A stretch of 64,000 bases of DNA from Nitrospira japonica (GCF_900169565.1 NZ_LT828648.1:2888501-2952500); one strand, 5' to 3'. Positions 1 through 11,289 are shown, counted from the stretch's first letter. Made by a program: numbers and translations. The notes: generated by a model from the letters alone, not told the origin.

Positions 1-2
1 GG

Positions 3-575
3 CTGCCCAAACAGACGTGGGTCTTGGATCTCATGCAGTTTGCGGAGGCTGAGCAGGTGAGCCGCGCCAGGTCCTGTTCATTGCAGGACGCGGCGCTGGA
101 AGTCTTCCGCCGTACCCTTCCGGATGAATTAAAGGCGAAGCTCGAACGGAAAAATCTGGGGCTGGACTACCGGACGGTCAGTCCACAGGTGGCCAAAGGC
201 GGCGACATCAAGTACATCGATTTCAGGAAGGATTGGTCCCCGCATTTCAAGCGCCTCTGCATCATGCCGGACGGCCGGCTCGTGGAGACCGGCGGGCTGC
301 AGGAGTTCGCTCAATTGCATGGGATCACCGAAGCGCAAGCGAAGACGCTGATCGGCGAGGGGGGGATCCTGGAAGTCGGAGAAGAAGTCCTGGCTTGCCA
401 GATCGTGAATGGGCAGCCGGCCGTCGCGCGGTTCAGCGCAAAAAACTATGTCAAAGCGAAAGAACTGGTGACTGCGAAAGGACTTCACCTGATGGATGCG
501 CTCAGCGAGATTGGTTACAACGATCCCGCCATGATGCGCGGACTGATGCGCAAGGAATTGACCGCCGGACGCTAG
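3..575 (+). CDS. Hypothetical protein, 5' end outside the window
   Basis: The reading frame is open from the first bases of the window. A TTG at 24 and an ATG at 33 are possible starts, but with no visible ribosome site the gene probably begins upstream. The visible 190 residues are hydrophilic, with no signal peptide or membrane segment. They mix helical charged stretches (residues ending LKAKLERKNLG) with a region that looks like a small beta domain (MPDGRLVETGGLQEFAQ). I do not recognise a family. The next gene, a VanZ-like protein, is convergent. Coding character is good and no shadow frame is as plausible. Confidence 0.6.
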   Translation: MPKQTWVLDLMQFAEAEQVSRARSCSLQDAALEVFRRTLPDELKAKLERKNLGLDYRTVSPQVAKGGDIKYIDFRKDWSPHFKRLCIMPDGRLVETGGLQEFAQLHGITEAQAKTLIGEGGILEVGEEVLACQIVNGQPAVARFSAKNYVKAKELVTAKGLHLMDALSEIGYNDPAMMRGLMRKELTAGR

Positions 576-682
576 CGTTCGAATACGAGCCGACCTCTGC
601 CGAAACTCCTCTCCTTCTGCGCATGATCATGGGCATGCATGACAGGACTGCCTTGAAAGGACGATCCGGGACCGATGCTGTC

Positions 683-1165
683 TCAGGGGATGAGCGTGTG
701 ATTGTGCGGCGTGGGAGTCAGCACCCGATTTCGTTCCATCATGGCTGTCTTCGTCCTTGACCGACCTATCAGTACGCCAAGCAGCGTACCCGTTACGTTC
801 GTGACCACGTCGAAGACAGAGGGAAACCGGGAGTGACAATAGACCTGATAGAACTCGATGCTCAGCGAAAGGAGCGCGCCGACGGTCCCGGCCAGCAGCA
901 TGTGGCGAACAGGCTTGCTGGAATTCAACAGTCGGCTCAGGAAGTAGCCGAGTGGAAAGAATAGAAGAGTATTGCCGATCAGATCGGAGGCAATATCCAG
1001 TAAATAGGCGGGAGAGCGAAGGTCTTGCGCCGTGGGAAGCCATTTGATGTATTCCCAGTGCGAGTGTCCGACGAAATTCTTCAGCGGCAACGTGCCGACC
1101 ATCAGGATCACGATGGTCCATGCGGCCGCAAAAAGAAGGTCCGGATGTATTCGTCGGGCGAACAT
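683..1165 (-). CDS. VanZ-like membrane protein
   Basis: This 160-residue protein has four hydrophobic segments (about residues 10-27, 55-80, 88-108 and 118-135). It shows the VanZ-family pattern: a conserved DxxxNxLLFFPLG-like stretch (SDLIGNTLLFFPLGY) and an acidic residue in a late helix (SLSIEFYQV) followed by a D-V-x-x-N motif (FDVVTNVTGTLLG). VanZ proteins are small inner-membrane proteins; the founder gives low-level teicoplanin resistance, but most family members have no known role. It lies on the opposite strand to the gene before it, and the lone receiver gene upstream is co-directional. The ribosome site is weak, so the start is less certain than the family. Confidence 0.8.
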   Translation of the reverse strand: MFARRIHPDLLFAAAWTIVILMVGTLPLKNFVGHSHWEYIKWLPTAQDLRSPAYLLDIASDLIGNTLLFFPLGYFLSRLLNSSKPVRHMLLAGTVGALLSLSIEFYQVYCHSRFPSVFDVVTNVTGTLLGVLIGRSRTKTAMMERNRVLTPTPHNHTLIP

Positions 1166-1294
1166 GTCTTCAGGAGGTCCCGATTCGTATCACGGGAGGC
1201 ATGTTCACACTGCGGGCCGTGGAGCGGCGCACGCGATGAGCGCGGACACGCGTCGACGGTTCATCGGGAATGGCGTACAAGACGTGTACGAGCG

Positions 1295-1657
1295 TTACTT
1301 GGCGAGTTCCTCTTTGACGGCGTCGACCAGCTTGATCAAGTCAAAGGGTTTCTCAAAGACGCGACGGGCGCCGAACAGTTTGGCGACGTCCAGAAAATTC
1401 CGATCACCCTGCGCTCCGGTCATGGCGATCACCTTGGCGTCCACGTATTCCCGGGTCAATTGCAGCGTCGCCTCGAGGCCGTCCGTTCCGGGCATGAGGA
1501 TGTCCATGATGACGAGATCGATACGGTTTTTTTGATAGGCATGCAGGCCTTCCTGTCCGTCCCGGGCCTCGATGACCTGGTACTGGGCTTTCTCCAGGAC
1601 ATCTTTGAGGAGATGCCGGATCGAATCTTCATCGTCGATGACAAGAATAGTGGCCAT
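1295..1657 (-). CDS. Single-domain response regulator (CheY-like receiver)
   Basis: A stand-alone receiver domain of about 120 residues. It has the acidic pair near the N-terminus (VIDDEDS), the phospho-acceptor Asp in VIMDILMPG, the Thr switch residue in AMTGA and the conserved Lys in FEKPF. It has no output domain, so it should act by protein-protein contact or as a phosphate relay. The ATG at 1657 is chosen because AAGGAG lies upstream and the translation begins directly with MATILVIDD; longer in-frame starts add non-homologous sequence. No histidine kinase is adjacent, so its partner is elsewhere. Confidence 0.9.
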   Translation of the reverse strand: MATILVIDDEDSIRHLLKDVLEKAQYQVIEARDGQEGLHAYQKNRIDLVIMDILMPGTDGLEATLQLTREYVDAKVIAMTGAQGDRNFLDVAKLFGARRVFEKPFDLIKLVDAVKEELAK

Positions 1658-1921
1658 GATGATCAATGCTCCTTGAGCCCACTGAATACTACCCGCAGTC
1701 GGTGGCGGCTGTCTAGGAAGAATGCGATTGCGGGCGCTCAAAACCTCCGATGCGCGAGGACGGGCCGCATCCGTGCAAGCGGACCGCGCGATAACGCGAC
1801 ACGCAGATGAGGAGGAGCCCGATCAGCGCGGACGCTTGACCTCATTCGGCGATATTTGCTACAAAGCTGTGACGCTCATACCACCGCGACGCTCACCCCC
1901 ATTATCATCCCGGAGATTGTC

Positions 1922-2485
1922 GTGTCGGACCAGGACTGGCTCTGGACGCGCCGAGCCTTGCTGAAAACCTCGCTTGTCGGACTGCTTGCCGTCAGCGGAC
2001 GCGTGTTCTCTCCTTCGACCTCGCAGGCCGCGACATTGCCTGAAGGCGAACTGGACTTTTACAACGTCCATACCGACGAACGCCTGCACGTCCGGTATCG
2101 GAACGAACTGGGCGAGTACGATCTGGCCGCGTTGGACGAGGTCAATCACGTCCTTCGTTGCCATCACACCGGTGAAGTTGCGGCAATGGACATCCGTTTG
2201 CTCGAGCATGTGAATCTCGTGCAGAAGACCTTGGGGGGAAACGGCGAGATCCATGTCATCTCCGGATATCGGTCGCCGGAATATAACGCATTGCTGGTGA
2301 AGAGGAGCCGCCGCGCGGTGCGGCACAGTTATCACATCGAGGGGCAAGCACTGGATTTCTACATTCCCGGCACCCCTCTGCGCGCCATCCGGCAGGTTGC
2401 AAGGACGCTACGGTACGGGGGCGTCGGTTTCTATCCGCGAGCCGGCTTTGTGCACCTGGATTGCGGACCCGTCCGATTCTGGTAG
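1922..2485 (+). CDS. DUF882/YcbK-like peptidoglycan peptidase, exported
   Basis: The protein begins with a Tat-like leader (TRRALLKTSLVGLLAVSG) and continues as a DUF882 (YcbK, M15-like) domain. Zn-peptidase signature residues are visible: ISGYRSPEYN, the HSYHIEGQALDF segment with a His and an Asp, and a C-terminal FVHLDCG with His. Family members are thought to be murein endopeptidases acting in the periplasm. I choose GTG at 1922 because CCGGAG lies about 7 nt upstream; the longer TTG start at 1856 would bury the leader. The FKBP gene follows after 36 bp on the same strand, suggesting co-transcription. Confidence 0.85.
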   Translation: MSDQDWLWTRRALLKTSLVGLLAVSGRVFSPSTSQAATLPEGELDFYNVHTDERLHVRYRNELGEYDLAALDEVNHVLRCHHTGEVAAMDIRLLEHVNLVQKTLGGNGEIHVISGYRSPEYNALLVKRSRRAVRHSYHIEGQALDFYIPGTPLRAIRQVARTLRYGGVGFYPRAGFVHLDCGPVRFW

Positions 2486-2521
2486 CCGGACGCGCGGCTT
2501 CCGCGAACCATGGAGGACATC

Positions 2522-3070
2522 GTGACGCACTCGTTTCACCGCATCGTCCGGGACTGCGGCTCAGCCGTGCTGTTCGTCTCGCTTCTGGGAAGCGCCTTGT
2601 CCGTATCGGCCGCCGAAGCGGGCCAGAAGAGGGCCGTCATCAAAGACGGTGCCCAGGTCTCCCTCGAATACACGCTTCGATTGGACGATCAGACTGTTTT
2701 GGAGTCGAACGTGGGGAAGGCTCCCATGGTCTATCATCAGGGAGCCCATGAAATCGTACCGGGACTGGAGCGATCGCTGGCAGGGCATGCCAAAGGCGAC
2801 ACTGCACGGATCGTCGTGCAACCGGCCGAGGGATACGGAGACGTCGATCCGAAAGCCATTCAAGAGGTGAAGAAAAGCCTCATTCCGGAAGCAGCCAGGA
2901 AAGTCGGCGCGCAACTCGAAGCCAAGGGACCGGACGGCGAGTCGCTCTTTCCACGCGTGACCGCCGTGACCGAAGACACGGTCACGCTGGATTTCAATCA
3001 TCCTCTGGCTGGGAAAGTCCTCTTGTTCGACGTGACCGTCCTGGACGTCCTGTCCGTTCCCAAGAAGTGA
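2522..3070 (+). CDS. FKBP-type peptidyl-prolyl cis-trans isomerase, exported
   Basis: After an N-terminal signal sequence (about residues 10-32 from the chosen start) comes an FKBP/SlyD-like domain: DGAQVSLEYTLRLDDQTVLES, the H-E-I-V-P-G-L-E active-site segment, and AEGYGDVDP. SlyD-like enzymes carry an IF insert, seen here as the middle segment around KSLIPEAARKVGAQ. It would isomerise X-Pro bonds in periplasmic folding. The GTG at 2522 is preferred over ATG at 2510 because GGAGG sits 5 nt before it. It converges on glgB, whose stop is only a few bases away. The domain call is firm; the exact periplasmic client is unknown. Confidence 0.88.
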   Translation: MTHSFHRIVRDCGSAVLFVSLLGSALSVSAAEAGQKRAVIKDGAQVSLEYTLRLDDQTVLESNVGKAPMVYHQGAHEIVPGLERSLAGHAKGDTARIVVQPAEGYGDVDPKAIQEVKKSLIPEAARKVGAQLEAKGPDGESLFPRVTAVTEDTVTLDFNHPLAGKVLLFDVTVLDVLSVPKK

Positions 3071-3075
3071 TACCG

Positions 3076-5283
<2,208 letters not shown>

Positions 5284-5440
5284 GATCGACGAACCTCATC
5301 ATTATGCGCTATGGTACGTGGTTCGAACCTCGATAGGGAAGAGAAAAGCTCAGGCGAAGGAGAGCGTCGGGTGTATGGTCGGCCGCGTCTCTTCGGTGTA
5401 TGCGGATCCTCGATAAGACGATAAGGCTGGTGACGTCATC

Positions 5441-6778
5441 ATGTCCGACGTGTCTCTCTCGCTCCTGATATTCGGCCTCACATACCTCCTCATTATCACG
5501 GAACGTATCCACAAGACCATTATCGCCCTCTTCGGCGCCGCCCTCATGATCGCCTTGGGTATCGTCACCCAGGAGGAGGCCTTCTACTCCCATGAGTTCG
5601 GTGTGGATTATAACGTGATTTTTCTCCTCATCGGCATGATGGTGATCGTGAATATCGTCCGTGAAACAGGATTGTTTGAAGTCTTGGCCATCTGGACGGC
5701 CCAACGATCCGATGCACAGCCGTTTCGCATGCTCCTGCTGCTCGCGGTCATCACGGCGCTGTTGTCGGCCACATTGGACAACGTGACGACCGTGCTGTTG
5801 ATGGCGCCGGTCACCCTCTCTATTACGAAGCGGCTCGATCTCAATCCCGTGACCTTTCTTCTGGTCGAGGCGATGGCCTCGAACATCGGCGGGACGGCCA
5901 CCCTGGTCGGCGATCCGCCAAACATGATGATCGCCAGCAAGGCGGGATTCGGCTATCTGGATTTTCTCGTCAGGTTGGGTCCGATCGCCGTCGTCATCCT
6001 GACCGTATTTCTTGGAAGCCTGTGGTGGCTCGCCGGCCGGTCCATGCGGGTCGATTCCAGTCTCAGAGACACGGTGTTGACCTTACGCATCGAGGACGCG
6101 GTGCAGGACCGCGGCATGCTCCGGCGGTGTGTCTGGCTGTTGATCATCGTGAACACGGCGTTCTGCGCCCACGGTTGGCTCCGTTTGGAGCCGGCGACCA
6201 TCGCCCTGCTTGGCGCCAGTCTGTTCATGTTGTTCGGGCACAGACGCGGATCGAGCGGGACGGCGGAAGAGTTATCCTATCTGACGGAAGTGGAATGGAA
6301 GACCATTTTTTTCTTCATCGGATTGTTCATTTTGATCGGCGCGCTGGTGAAGGTGGGCGTCATCCGGCGGGCCGCTGAGCTATTGGTTGCCTATACGAGC
6401 GACAATCCAGCCGGGACAACGATAGCGATCTTGTGGGGATCGGCGCTGCTTTCGGCCGTGGTCGACAATATTCCGTACGTCGCGGCGATGAATCCGTTGA
6501 TCGTGGACCTGGCGCGGTCACGCCACCCGTCCCTGATCGATCAGCCCGCGCTGCTTCACCAGCCGGACATCCTGCCTCTGTGGTGGGCGCTGGCGCTCGG
6601 CGCTTGTTTGGGAGGCAATGCCACGATTATCGGCGCGAGCGCCAACGTCATCATCGTCGATCTCGCGCGGAAAGCCGGTTACGGTATTTCCTTCTGGCAA
6701 TTCGCGAGGATCGGCGTTCCGGTCACCATCGGATCGATGCTCCTGAGTTCGCTCTACCTGTGGTGGCTGTTCCTGTAA
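5441..6778 (+). CDS. ArsB/NhaD-family ion permease (SLC13-like)
   Basis: A 445-residue integral membrane protein with about eleven hydrophobic segments. It has two inverted-repeat hallmark loops: LSATLDNVTTVLLMAPV followed by GGTATLVGDPPNMMIAS in the first half, and LSAVVDNIPYVAAMNP followed by LGGNATIIGASANV in the second. This is the pattern of the ion transporter superfamily that includes ArsB, NhaD and the P protein. It probably exchanges an anion or Na+/H+ across the inner membrane. No arsenic regulator or reductase is nearby, so arsenite should not be assumed. The ATG at 5441 has AAGG upstream, and the gene is divergent from glgB. Confidence 0.88.
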   Translation: MSDVSLSLLIFGLTYLLIITERIHKTIIALFGAALMIALGIVTQEEAFYSHEFGVDYNVIFLLIGMMVIVNIVRETGLFEVLAIWTAQRSDAQPFRMLLLLAVITALLSATLDNVTTVLLMAPVTLSITKRLDLNPVTFLLVEAMASNIGGTATLVGDPPNMMIASKAGFGYLDFLVRLGPIAVVILTVFLGSLWWLAGRSMRVDSSLRDTVLTLRIEDAVQDRGMLRRCVWLLIIVNTAFCAHGWLRLEPATIALLGASLFMLFGHRRGSSGTAEELSYLTEVEWKTIFFFIGLFILIGALVKVGVIRRAAELLVAYTSDNPAGTTIAILWGSALLSAVVDNIPYVAAMNPLIVDLARSRHPSLIDQPALLHQPDILPLWWALALGACLGGNATIIGASANVIIVDLARKAGYGISFWQFARIGVPVTIGSMLLSSLYLWWLFL

Positions 6779-6832
6779 CGGGTCGCGTGTCCCAGCCTAT
6801 CGAATGACTGCCGGACCCATTACATCATCCCG

Positions 6833-7060
6833 TCAGGCCGACGGGGCGATGCTCCCGCGGCCGTACAGCATCAGCCGCTCATAGGAAGTCGTGCAGTCGG
6901 GACAGTACGTGTGCGACAGAAGAATATCTTCCGCATGAACGAGGTGGCGCTTGGCATACTCGGAGATCGAGCACCACTCGTGACCCGCAACTTCGACCAG
7001 ATGTTCGTCTTTCACCTTCCGACAGACTTCACAACAGAATGCAACATGGATTTCCGACAT
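6833..7060 (-). CDS. Small zinc-ribbon-like protein
   Basis: A 75-residue protein with two probable metal-binding Cys pairs: C-C-E-V-C near the N-terminus and C-P-D-C in the HTYCPDC segment. GGGAGGAGA precedes the ATG. It is a paralogue of the protein at 48104-48367, which has the same arrangement (Cys pair, Trp, Tyr, His, then THTYCPGC). Similar small proteins are often found near sensory genes, but no function is established. It lies on the same strand as, and downstream of, the caspase-like gene. Confidence 0.75.
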   Translation of the reverse strand: MSEIHVAFCCEVCRKVKDEHLVEVAGHEWCSISEYAKRHLVHAEDILLSHTYCPDCTTSYERLMLYGRGSIAPSA

Positions 7061-7168
7061 CGCAATCTCCTCCCACTTCGGTCTATGGGATCGATATCCA
7101 CGGCCTCGCCGTCAGGACCCATGGGAACATGATGCCGACGACAGCAAGATCACGAGGGAGCGGACGTT

Positions 7169-7456
7169 TTAGACGCCCGGGTTCGGGGGGCGCAAGAGGG
7201 TATGACCGTCGCCGGATTGGCGAAACTCGGGAAGACGCTCGGTGGCCAGGCCGGTGATGTCTGGAGGATGCAACTCGAGGTAGCTGACGGGAAGCGAGAA
7301 TCCTTCAAAGAGTAGGTTGCTGGGATGGTCCGACTCGAATTCGCAAGCCCAGAGCGTCAGGGTCGTGCCCAGGACCTGCATCAGCACGCAGAGACAGAGA
7401 AATGCGAAGGTCAAAACCGTGAGGAGGCGCCGCTGAGATCCACGAGTCAGAGGCAT
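7169..7456 (-). CDS. Small membrane-anchored or exported hypothetical protein
   Basis: A 95-residue product with one strong hydrophobic segment near the N-terminus (LLTVLTFAFLCLCVLMQVLG) behind basic residues, so it is either a signal anchor or a secreted protein. The remainder is polar with no recognisable motif. GAGG lies about 7 nt before the ATG. It sits 66 bp downstream of the caspase-like gene on the same strand and could be the last gene of that operon. I do not recognise a family. Confidence 0.55.
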   Translation of the reverse strand: MPLTRGSQRRLLTVLTFAFLCLCVLMQVLGTTLTLWACEFESDHPSNLLFEGFSLPVSYLELHPPDITGLATERLPEFRQSGDGHTLLRPPNPGV

Positions 7457-7522
7457 GAGGGATCCTCAAGAGTGCGGCGCAGTGTAGGGACTTCCGGTGT
7501 TTCTGTCAATGTCCTAATTGCG

Positions 7523-9775
7523 TTACCCTTCGACCTTGATCATGATCGATGTCGCAGCCCAATCTGGTGGAGGACCGGACGGAGCCATCGGCGACGGGTC
7601 GGGTGCGACGGGCGCGTCGATGGCTACTAGAGCCTCGGTGTTTGCAAGGGCGGGCAAAGCCATGGGCGGATCCGGTCGCGGTTCACTCGTTGCCTGCCCC
7701 GGTATGTGAGGCGTCGGATCATAGACGGGCACGATGCCGCGTGTGGCTCTGGTCGTCAGGCTTTCTCGAATGCCGCCGATCTCAGCGGAGACCCCGCGAG
7801 TGCCGACCGCCGGTCCATTCTTGCCAGGGACCGCCGTTTGAAGGTTTTTGATGCGCTGGCGAAGCAGGTGCGCCGTATCGAGGTCGGTGCTGCTGAAGAC
7901 GCGGACGGTATCGGTTCCCTTGGGCGGGGCATAGTCCCAATAGAAGCCGGCTCTGTTCCCGTTCTGCAACGAGTCGGGAATCAAGACCGTGTCGCCGGCC
8001 CTCACATATCCATCGGTATAGAAGCCTGCTTTGGTGTAATCGTTGGGAAACAACAGATTCACCCCGCCGTCGGCATCCACGTCCACCACGGTCAGATAGG
8101 AATCGGCGCTGACTCTGATTTCCAGCTGCAGACTGTTCTCCGATGTGCGCGGTTTCCCAGATTTTCTGATGCGATATTTTGCCGGTTGCGTATTGGCGGC
8201 GACGACCGCAATACCGCGAGTACCGACGGAGGGCTTCGCCGGTGCCGGCGAACTGGCGACCCGTACGTCGATACGCAACTGAGAGGACGGATTGTCGAGG
8301 GTGAGCAGTTCCGAGGCGGTGGCCGAGCGCGACACGACCGTGGCCAGACCCGTCCCCCAGCTGTCGCCGTCTCCGGCGAACGTCCCGACCAATTGCAGTC
8401 CGTCGGCTGCGTACAGCTTCATTTCCTTGTCATGCGCCTGGACCAGATAGCGCGGTGACTGCTCCGGTCCGACGATCGCGACGTTGGGAATGTATTTCGT
8501 GAGAATCTCTTCGATGTGCTTCCGCTTGCTCTCGGCCGGTTCGAGAACTTGAATGGGAATCGTGTCGCCGGTCGGAGCGGGAAGAAAGGCCACGGCGCGG
8601 GCATGATCGGGAATCTTCTTGTCGGCCGGCTGGAACGTGGCTTTGGCGTCCTGACCTGCCAATTGGGTGACCGTGGCGATCGCGATGGCGCGCCCCGGGC
8701 TAAAGGCCGTGTCCCCGGGCGGGTAAATAGCCCAGGTCGATCCTGGTACGGCGCCCAGCAACAGTCCATTGACCAACGTCATCGATCCGGATTCGGCCGA
8801 CTTGATTTCGAGCCAAGCCAACCGCGGACCGGAGCTCCCGGCCGCCGATCCGGCTGCACCCGATGGACCCAGCAGCGGAGTTTCGAGCAGGTCCGGCGGC
8901 GCTTCCAGTTGCGGCTCGGGCATCGAAGCACGGCCAAAGTGCAACTGAATGCGTTTGAGTTCCGTCTCCACTCCGCGAAAGACTTCCCGCGGAGATGCGG
9001 AAGACGGCGATGAGCGGAGACTCCGGGAGAGCGCATAGGAAAAGAAGCCGTGGTACCGGCCTTCCACTGGGCCGTCGAGTGCCTCCTGATGCGATGCGGC
9101 CCCCGTCATGAGCACATAGCGGGCCGGCAGCGCCTGAATTCCGCCTCTGGTCCGCACATCCGAGGATCCGGGAGCGGGCCGATAGAGGTCGAGTCTGGTG
9201 TCCTGAGGTATAGACCTGGTCCGGATATCCAGCGAGCGCGTGGCCGTTCCTGAATGGCAGGAATCGAGCACGATGAACGCACGGGCCGTCGGCAGCCGTT
9301 TGAAAATGGCTTCCAGTTCGTCGTCCGTGATGTCGGGAATCGTGCCGGTTCGTCCGTCCTGTGGTACGAGGGTTTCGTCGAGGTTATCTTCCGGCTCGTC
9401 GCCGTTGAGATCGGCCACCTGCGAACCATGTCCTGAATAGTGGATATACACCGTATCCTGGGGACCGGTTTCGCCGACGAACTGATTGAGCGCCGCCAGG
9501 ATGCCCGCGCGCGTGGCCTGTTCATCCGTCAGGGTGCGGATGTGATTTTCCGGAAATCCCCATCGGGTGATGAGGACTTGCTTCATCGTGTCGATATCAT
9601 TCAGGGAACCCTGCAGCTTAGGCACGGCCCGGTATTTGTTGATGCCGATCAACAGTGCGCGCTTCGTTCCGCCCGTTCCTCCGGTGGATTGGCCGACGGC
9701 CTGATCGTGAAGCGGGCCGGCCCACAGCAATAGGAGGGCGATCAGGATGACGCGGGTGCAGGAGGGAACCTTCAT
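7523..9775 (-). CDS. Exported metacaspase-like C14 peptidase with C-terminal DUF4384-like domain
   Basis: The protein has a signal peptide (residues 1-29), then a caspase-fold peptidase (about 35-290) starting KRALLIGINKY. The catalytic dyad is His116 (HYSGHGSQ) and Cys173 (LDSCHSGT). Type I metacaspase features are present: the acidic motif DEPEDNLDETLVP, and Asp60 and Asp171 at positions that form the basic-specific S1 pocket in metacaspases. That predicts cleavage after Arg or Lys. A middle beta region and a DUF4384-like segment (SADSYLTVVDVDADGG...LLFPND) follow. Three R-G sites (VGTRGIAV, VGTRGVSA, ATRGIVPV) lie in linkers of the C-terminal half. GAAAGGTGAT precedes the ATG at 9775. It is third in an operon with an ECF sigma and anti-sigma factor. 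Confidence 0.9.
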   Translation of the reverse strand: MKVPSCTRVILIALLLLWAGPLHDQAVGQSTGGTGGTKRALLIGINKYRAVPKLQGSLNDIDTMKQVLITRWGFPENHIRTLTDEQATRAGILAALNQFVGETGPQDTVYIHYSGHGSQVADLNGDEPEDNLDETLVPQDGRTGTIPDITDDELEAIFKRLPTARAFIVLDSCHSGTATRSLDIRTRSIPQDTRLDLYRPAPGSSDVRTRGGIQALPARYVLMTGAASHQEALDGPVEGRYHGFFSYALSRSLRSSPSSASPREVFRGVETELKRIQLHFGRASMPEPQLEAPPDLLETPLLGPSGAAGSAAGSSGPRLAWLEIKSAESGSMTLVNGLLLGAVPGSTWAIYPPGDTAFSPGRAIAIATVTQLAGQDAKATFQPADKKIPDHARAVAFLPAPTGDTIPIQVLEPAESKRKHIEEILTKYIPNVAIVGPEQSPRYLVQAHDKEMKLYAADGLQLVGTFAGDGDSWGTGLATVVSRSATASELLTLDNPSSQLRIDVRVASSPAPAKPSVGTRGIAVVAANTQPAKYRIRKSGKPRTSENSLQLEIRVSADSYLTVVDVDADGGVNLLFPNDYTKAGFYTDGYVRAGDTVLIPDSLQNGNRAGFYWDYAPPKGTDTVRVFSSTDLDTAHLLRQRIKNLQTAVPGKNGPAVGTRGVSAEIGGIRESLTTRATRGIVPVYDPTPHIPGQATSEPRPDPPMALPALANTEALVAIDAPVAPDPSPMAPSGPPPDWAATSIMIKVEG

Positions 9776-9873
9776 CGGATCACCTTTCGGGCCTTTTCGC
9801 ACGAGGCCTGTTCACGGGAACCGCCCATCGCGAAACTCGTCTGACCGCTCGTCGTGCGCACAGGTGAAGTGGT

Positions 9874-10539
9874 TCACGGGGTCACGGCATCGGCGTGCGC
9901 GATGATGCCGTTTTGCGACCGGAGAATGTTCAGGATCTGACGGGACATTGCGGCATCCGCCGCCTTTACCTCGAGCACATACGTACCCTCGGCGTTTGGC
10001 CCGTCGACGATGCGCCCATGGATCCGTACGACCACGTCTCTGATCTGTGCTCCGGTCGCGTGATCGTGGAAACGGACGGTGAATCGCGCGGCGGGGCTGT
10101 CGACCGATCTGGTGCTGATCGGGTGCCGATCGGATGGCATCGTTACCCACAGCAGCAGTCCGGACTGCACGGCGAGCAGAACAGCCGCCAAAGACGGCAC
10201 CCACGGAACATCGAAGAGCGGACGGAGCCAGCGATCAAAGGAGGTCAGGCGTTGGTCATCGCGACCAGCGTCCCGGCCGGCCGGCCGGATCTCCGCTGCG
10301 ACTTTGGAAAACACGGCTTTGGCCAGTGCAGGGTTCGGCCCCGGCTGGGCGGCGTACGTTTCATGAATGCTCCGCCCCAAGTCGGCCCATTCACTCAATT
10401 CCCTCCGGCATTCGAGGCAGGACTCCAAATGTCGCGCGACGCGCTGGCGGTCTTCTTCCCCGAGCGTCTCGTTCGCGTACCAGGGAAGCAGGGCCGCTTC
10501 CTGGTGTACCCCGGCCGGTAGAGTTTCTGGTTCGTTCAT
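9874..10539 (-). CDS. Zinc-finger anti-sigma factor
   Basis: A 221-residue protein. The N-terminal cytoplasmic zf-HC2 anti-sigma domain (WYANETLGEEDRQRVARH, then H-L-E-S-C-L-E-C) supplies the His and paired Cys ligands. One membrane helix follows (SLAAVLLAVQSGLLLWVTM, about residues 117-135) and then a periplasmic domain of about 85 residues. Such proteins hold an ECF sigma factor at the membrane until a signal arrives. Its start overlaps the sigma gene stop by 4 bp (ATGA), so the two are translationally coupled. The metacaspase-like gene begins about 100 bp downstream, suggesting the pair controls it or the peptidase acts on the anti-sigma factor; neither is shown. Confidence 0.9.
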   Translation of the reverse strand: MNEPETLPAGVHQEAALLPWYANETLGEEDRQRVARHLESCLECRRELSEWADLGRSIHETYAAQPGPNPALAKAVFSKVAAEIRPAGRDAGRDDQRLTSFDRWLRPLFDVPWVPSLAAVLLAVQSGLLLWVTMPSDRHPISTRSVDSPAARFTVRFHDHATGAQIRDVVVRIHGRIVDGPNAEGTYVLEVKAADAAMSRQILNILRSQNGIIAHADAVTP

Positions 10540-11117
10540 ACGATGGGTGCCTTCTGGTTCAGCCTATCCAGCGCCCGCTTGAGATGCTGTTTAGCGTAGA
10601 AGACGCGTGTCTTGACGGTATTGGACGGGATGCTCAACAGTGTCGCGATCTCATGGTAGGGCAGTTCCTCATAGAACACCAGGCGCAGAACCTCCTGGTG
10701 TTCGCGTGACAGTGTGGCCAGGGCTTGTTTCGTGAGGGATTCGACCTGTTTTCGATGAATGCCTTCCAACGGGCCGTCGCAGGAACTTGGGAGATCAGCG
10801 GCGCTGTCCAGGTCGACTTCGCGTTGTCGGCGTCCGGTGCGCCGCAGGGCGTCGAGCGACTTGTGCCGCGCGATGCCGAAGATCCACGTGGAGAGGCGTG
10901 ACGTGCCGGAAAAGGTTCCGGCACCCCGCCAAATGGCCATCATGGTTTCCCCGACCACGTCCTCGGCAACCGTCTGGTCGTTGACGAGGGTGTACACATA
11001 TTGATAGAGGCGTTTTTCATACAGACGATAGAGACGTTCAAAGGCCGTCTGCTCGCCGGCTACCACGGCACCAAGGAGGTCACTGTCAGAATCCTCACGG
11101 TCGTGAGTCGTGTCCAT
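10536..11117 (-). CDS. ECF RNA polymerase sigma factor (RpoE-like)
   Basis: A 193-residue sigma-70 family protein of ECF type. Region 2 is seen in AFERLYRLYEKRLYQYV and AEDVVGETMMAIWRG. Region 4 is the helix-turn-helix LPYHEIATLLSIPSNTVKTR followed by VFYAKQHLKRAL. No region 1 or 3 is present. ATG at 11117 is chosen; the longer TTG at 11123 has no better ribosome site. It heads the operon sigma, anti-sigma, metacaspase-like peptidase, and faces the divergent DUF4384 gene across about 170 bp. That intergenic region is the obvious place for an autoregulated promoter, though I cannot point to a convincing -35/-10 pair. Confidence 0.93.
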   Translation of the reverse strand: MDTTHDREDSDSDLLGAVVAGEQTAFERLYRLYEKRLYQYVYTLVNDQTVAEDVVGETMMAIWRGAGTFSGTSRLSTWIFGIARHKSLDALRRTGRRQREVDLDSAADLPSSCDGPLEGIHRKQVESLTKQALATLSREHQEVLRLVFYEELPYHEIATLLSIPSNTVKTRVFYAKQHLKRALDRLNQKAPIV

Positions 11118-11289
11118 GGCCAAGGGAGTTCAATCTGAAGGATATCGGCGCTGATCGCTCCTGCTGTAGCACAGAAGCCTGAGTGCCCTCAATAGGCCTT
11201 AAGTTGACCCACCGGGGAGTCGGAGACTACAATCCCCATGAACCATCCGCCGAATCCGACGACTGACGGGTAGACGGCGAGGAATTCTT

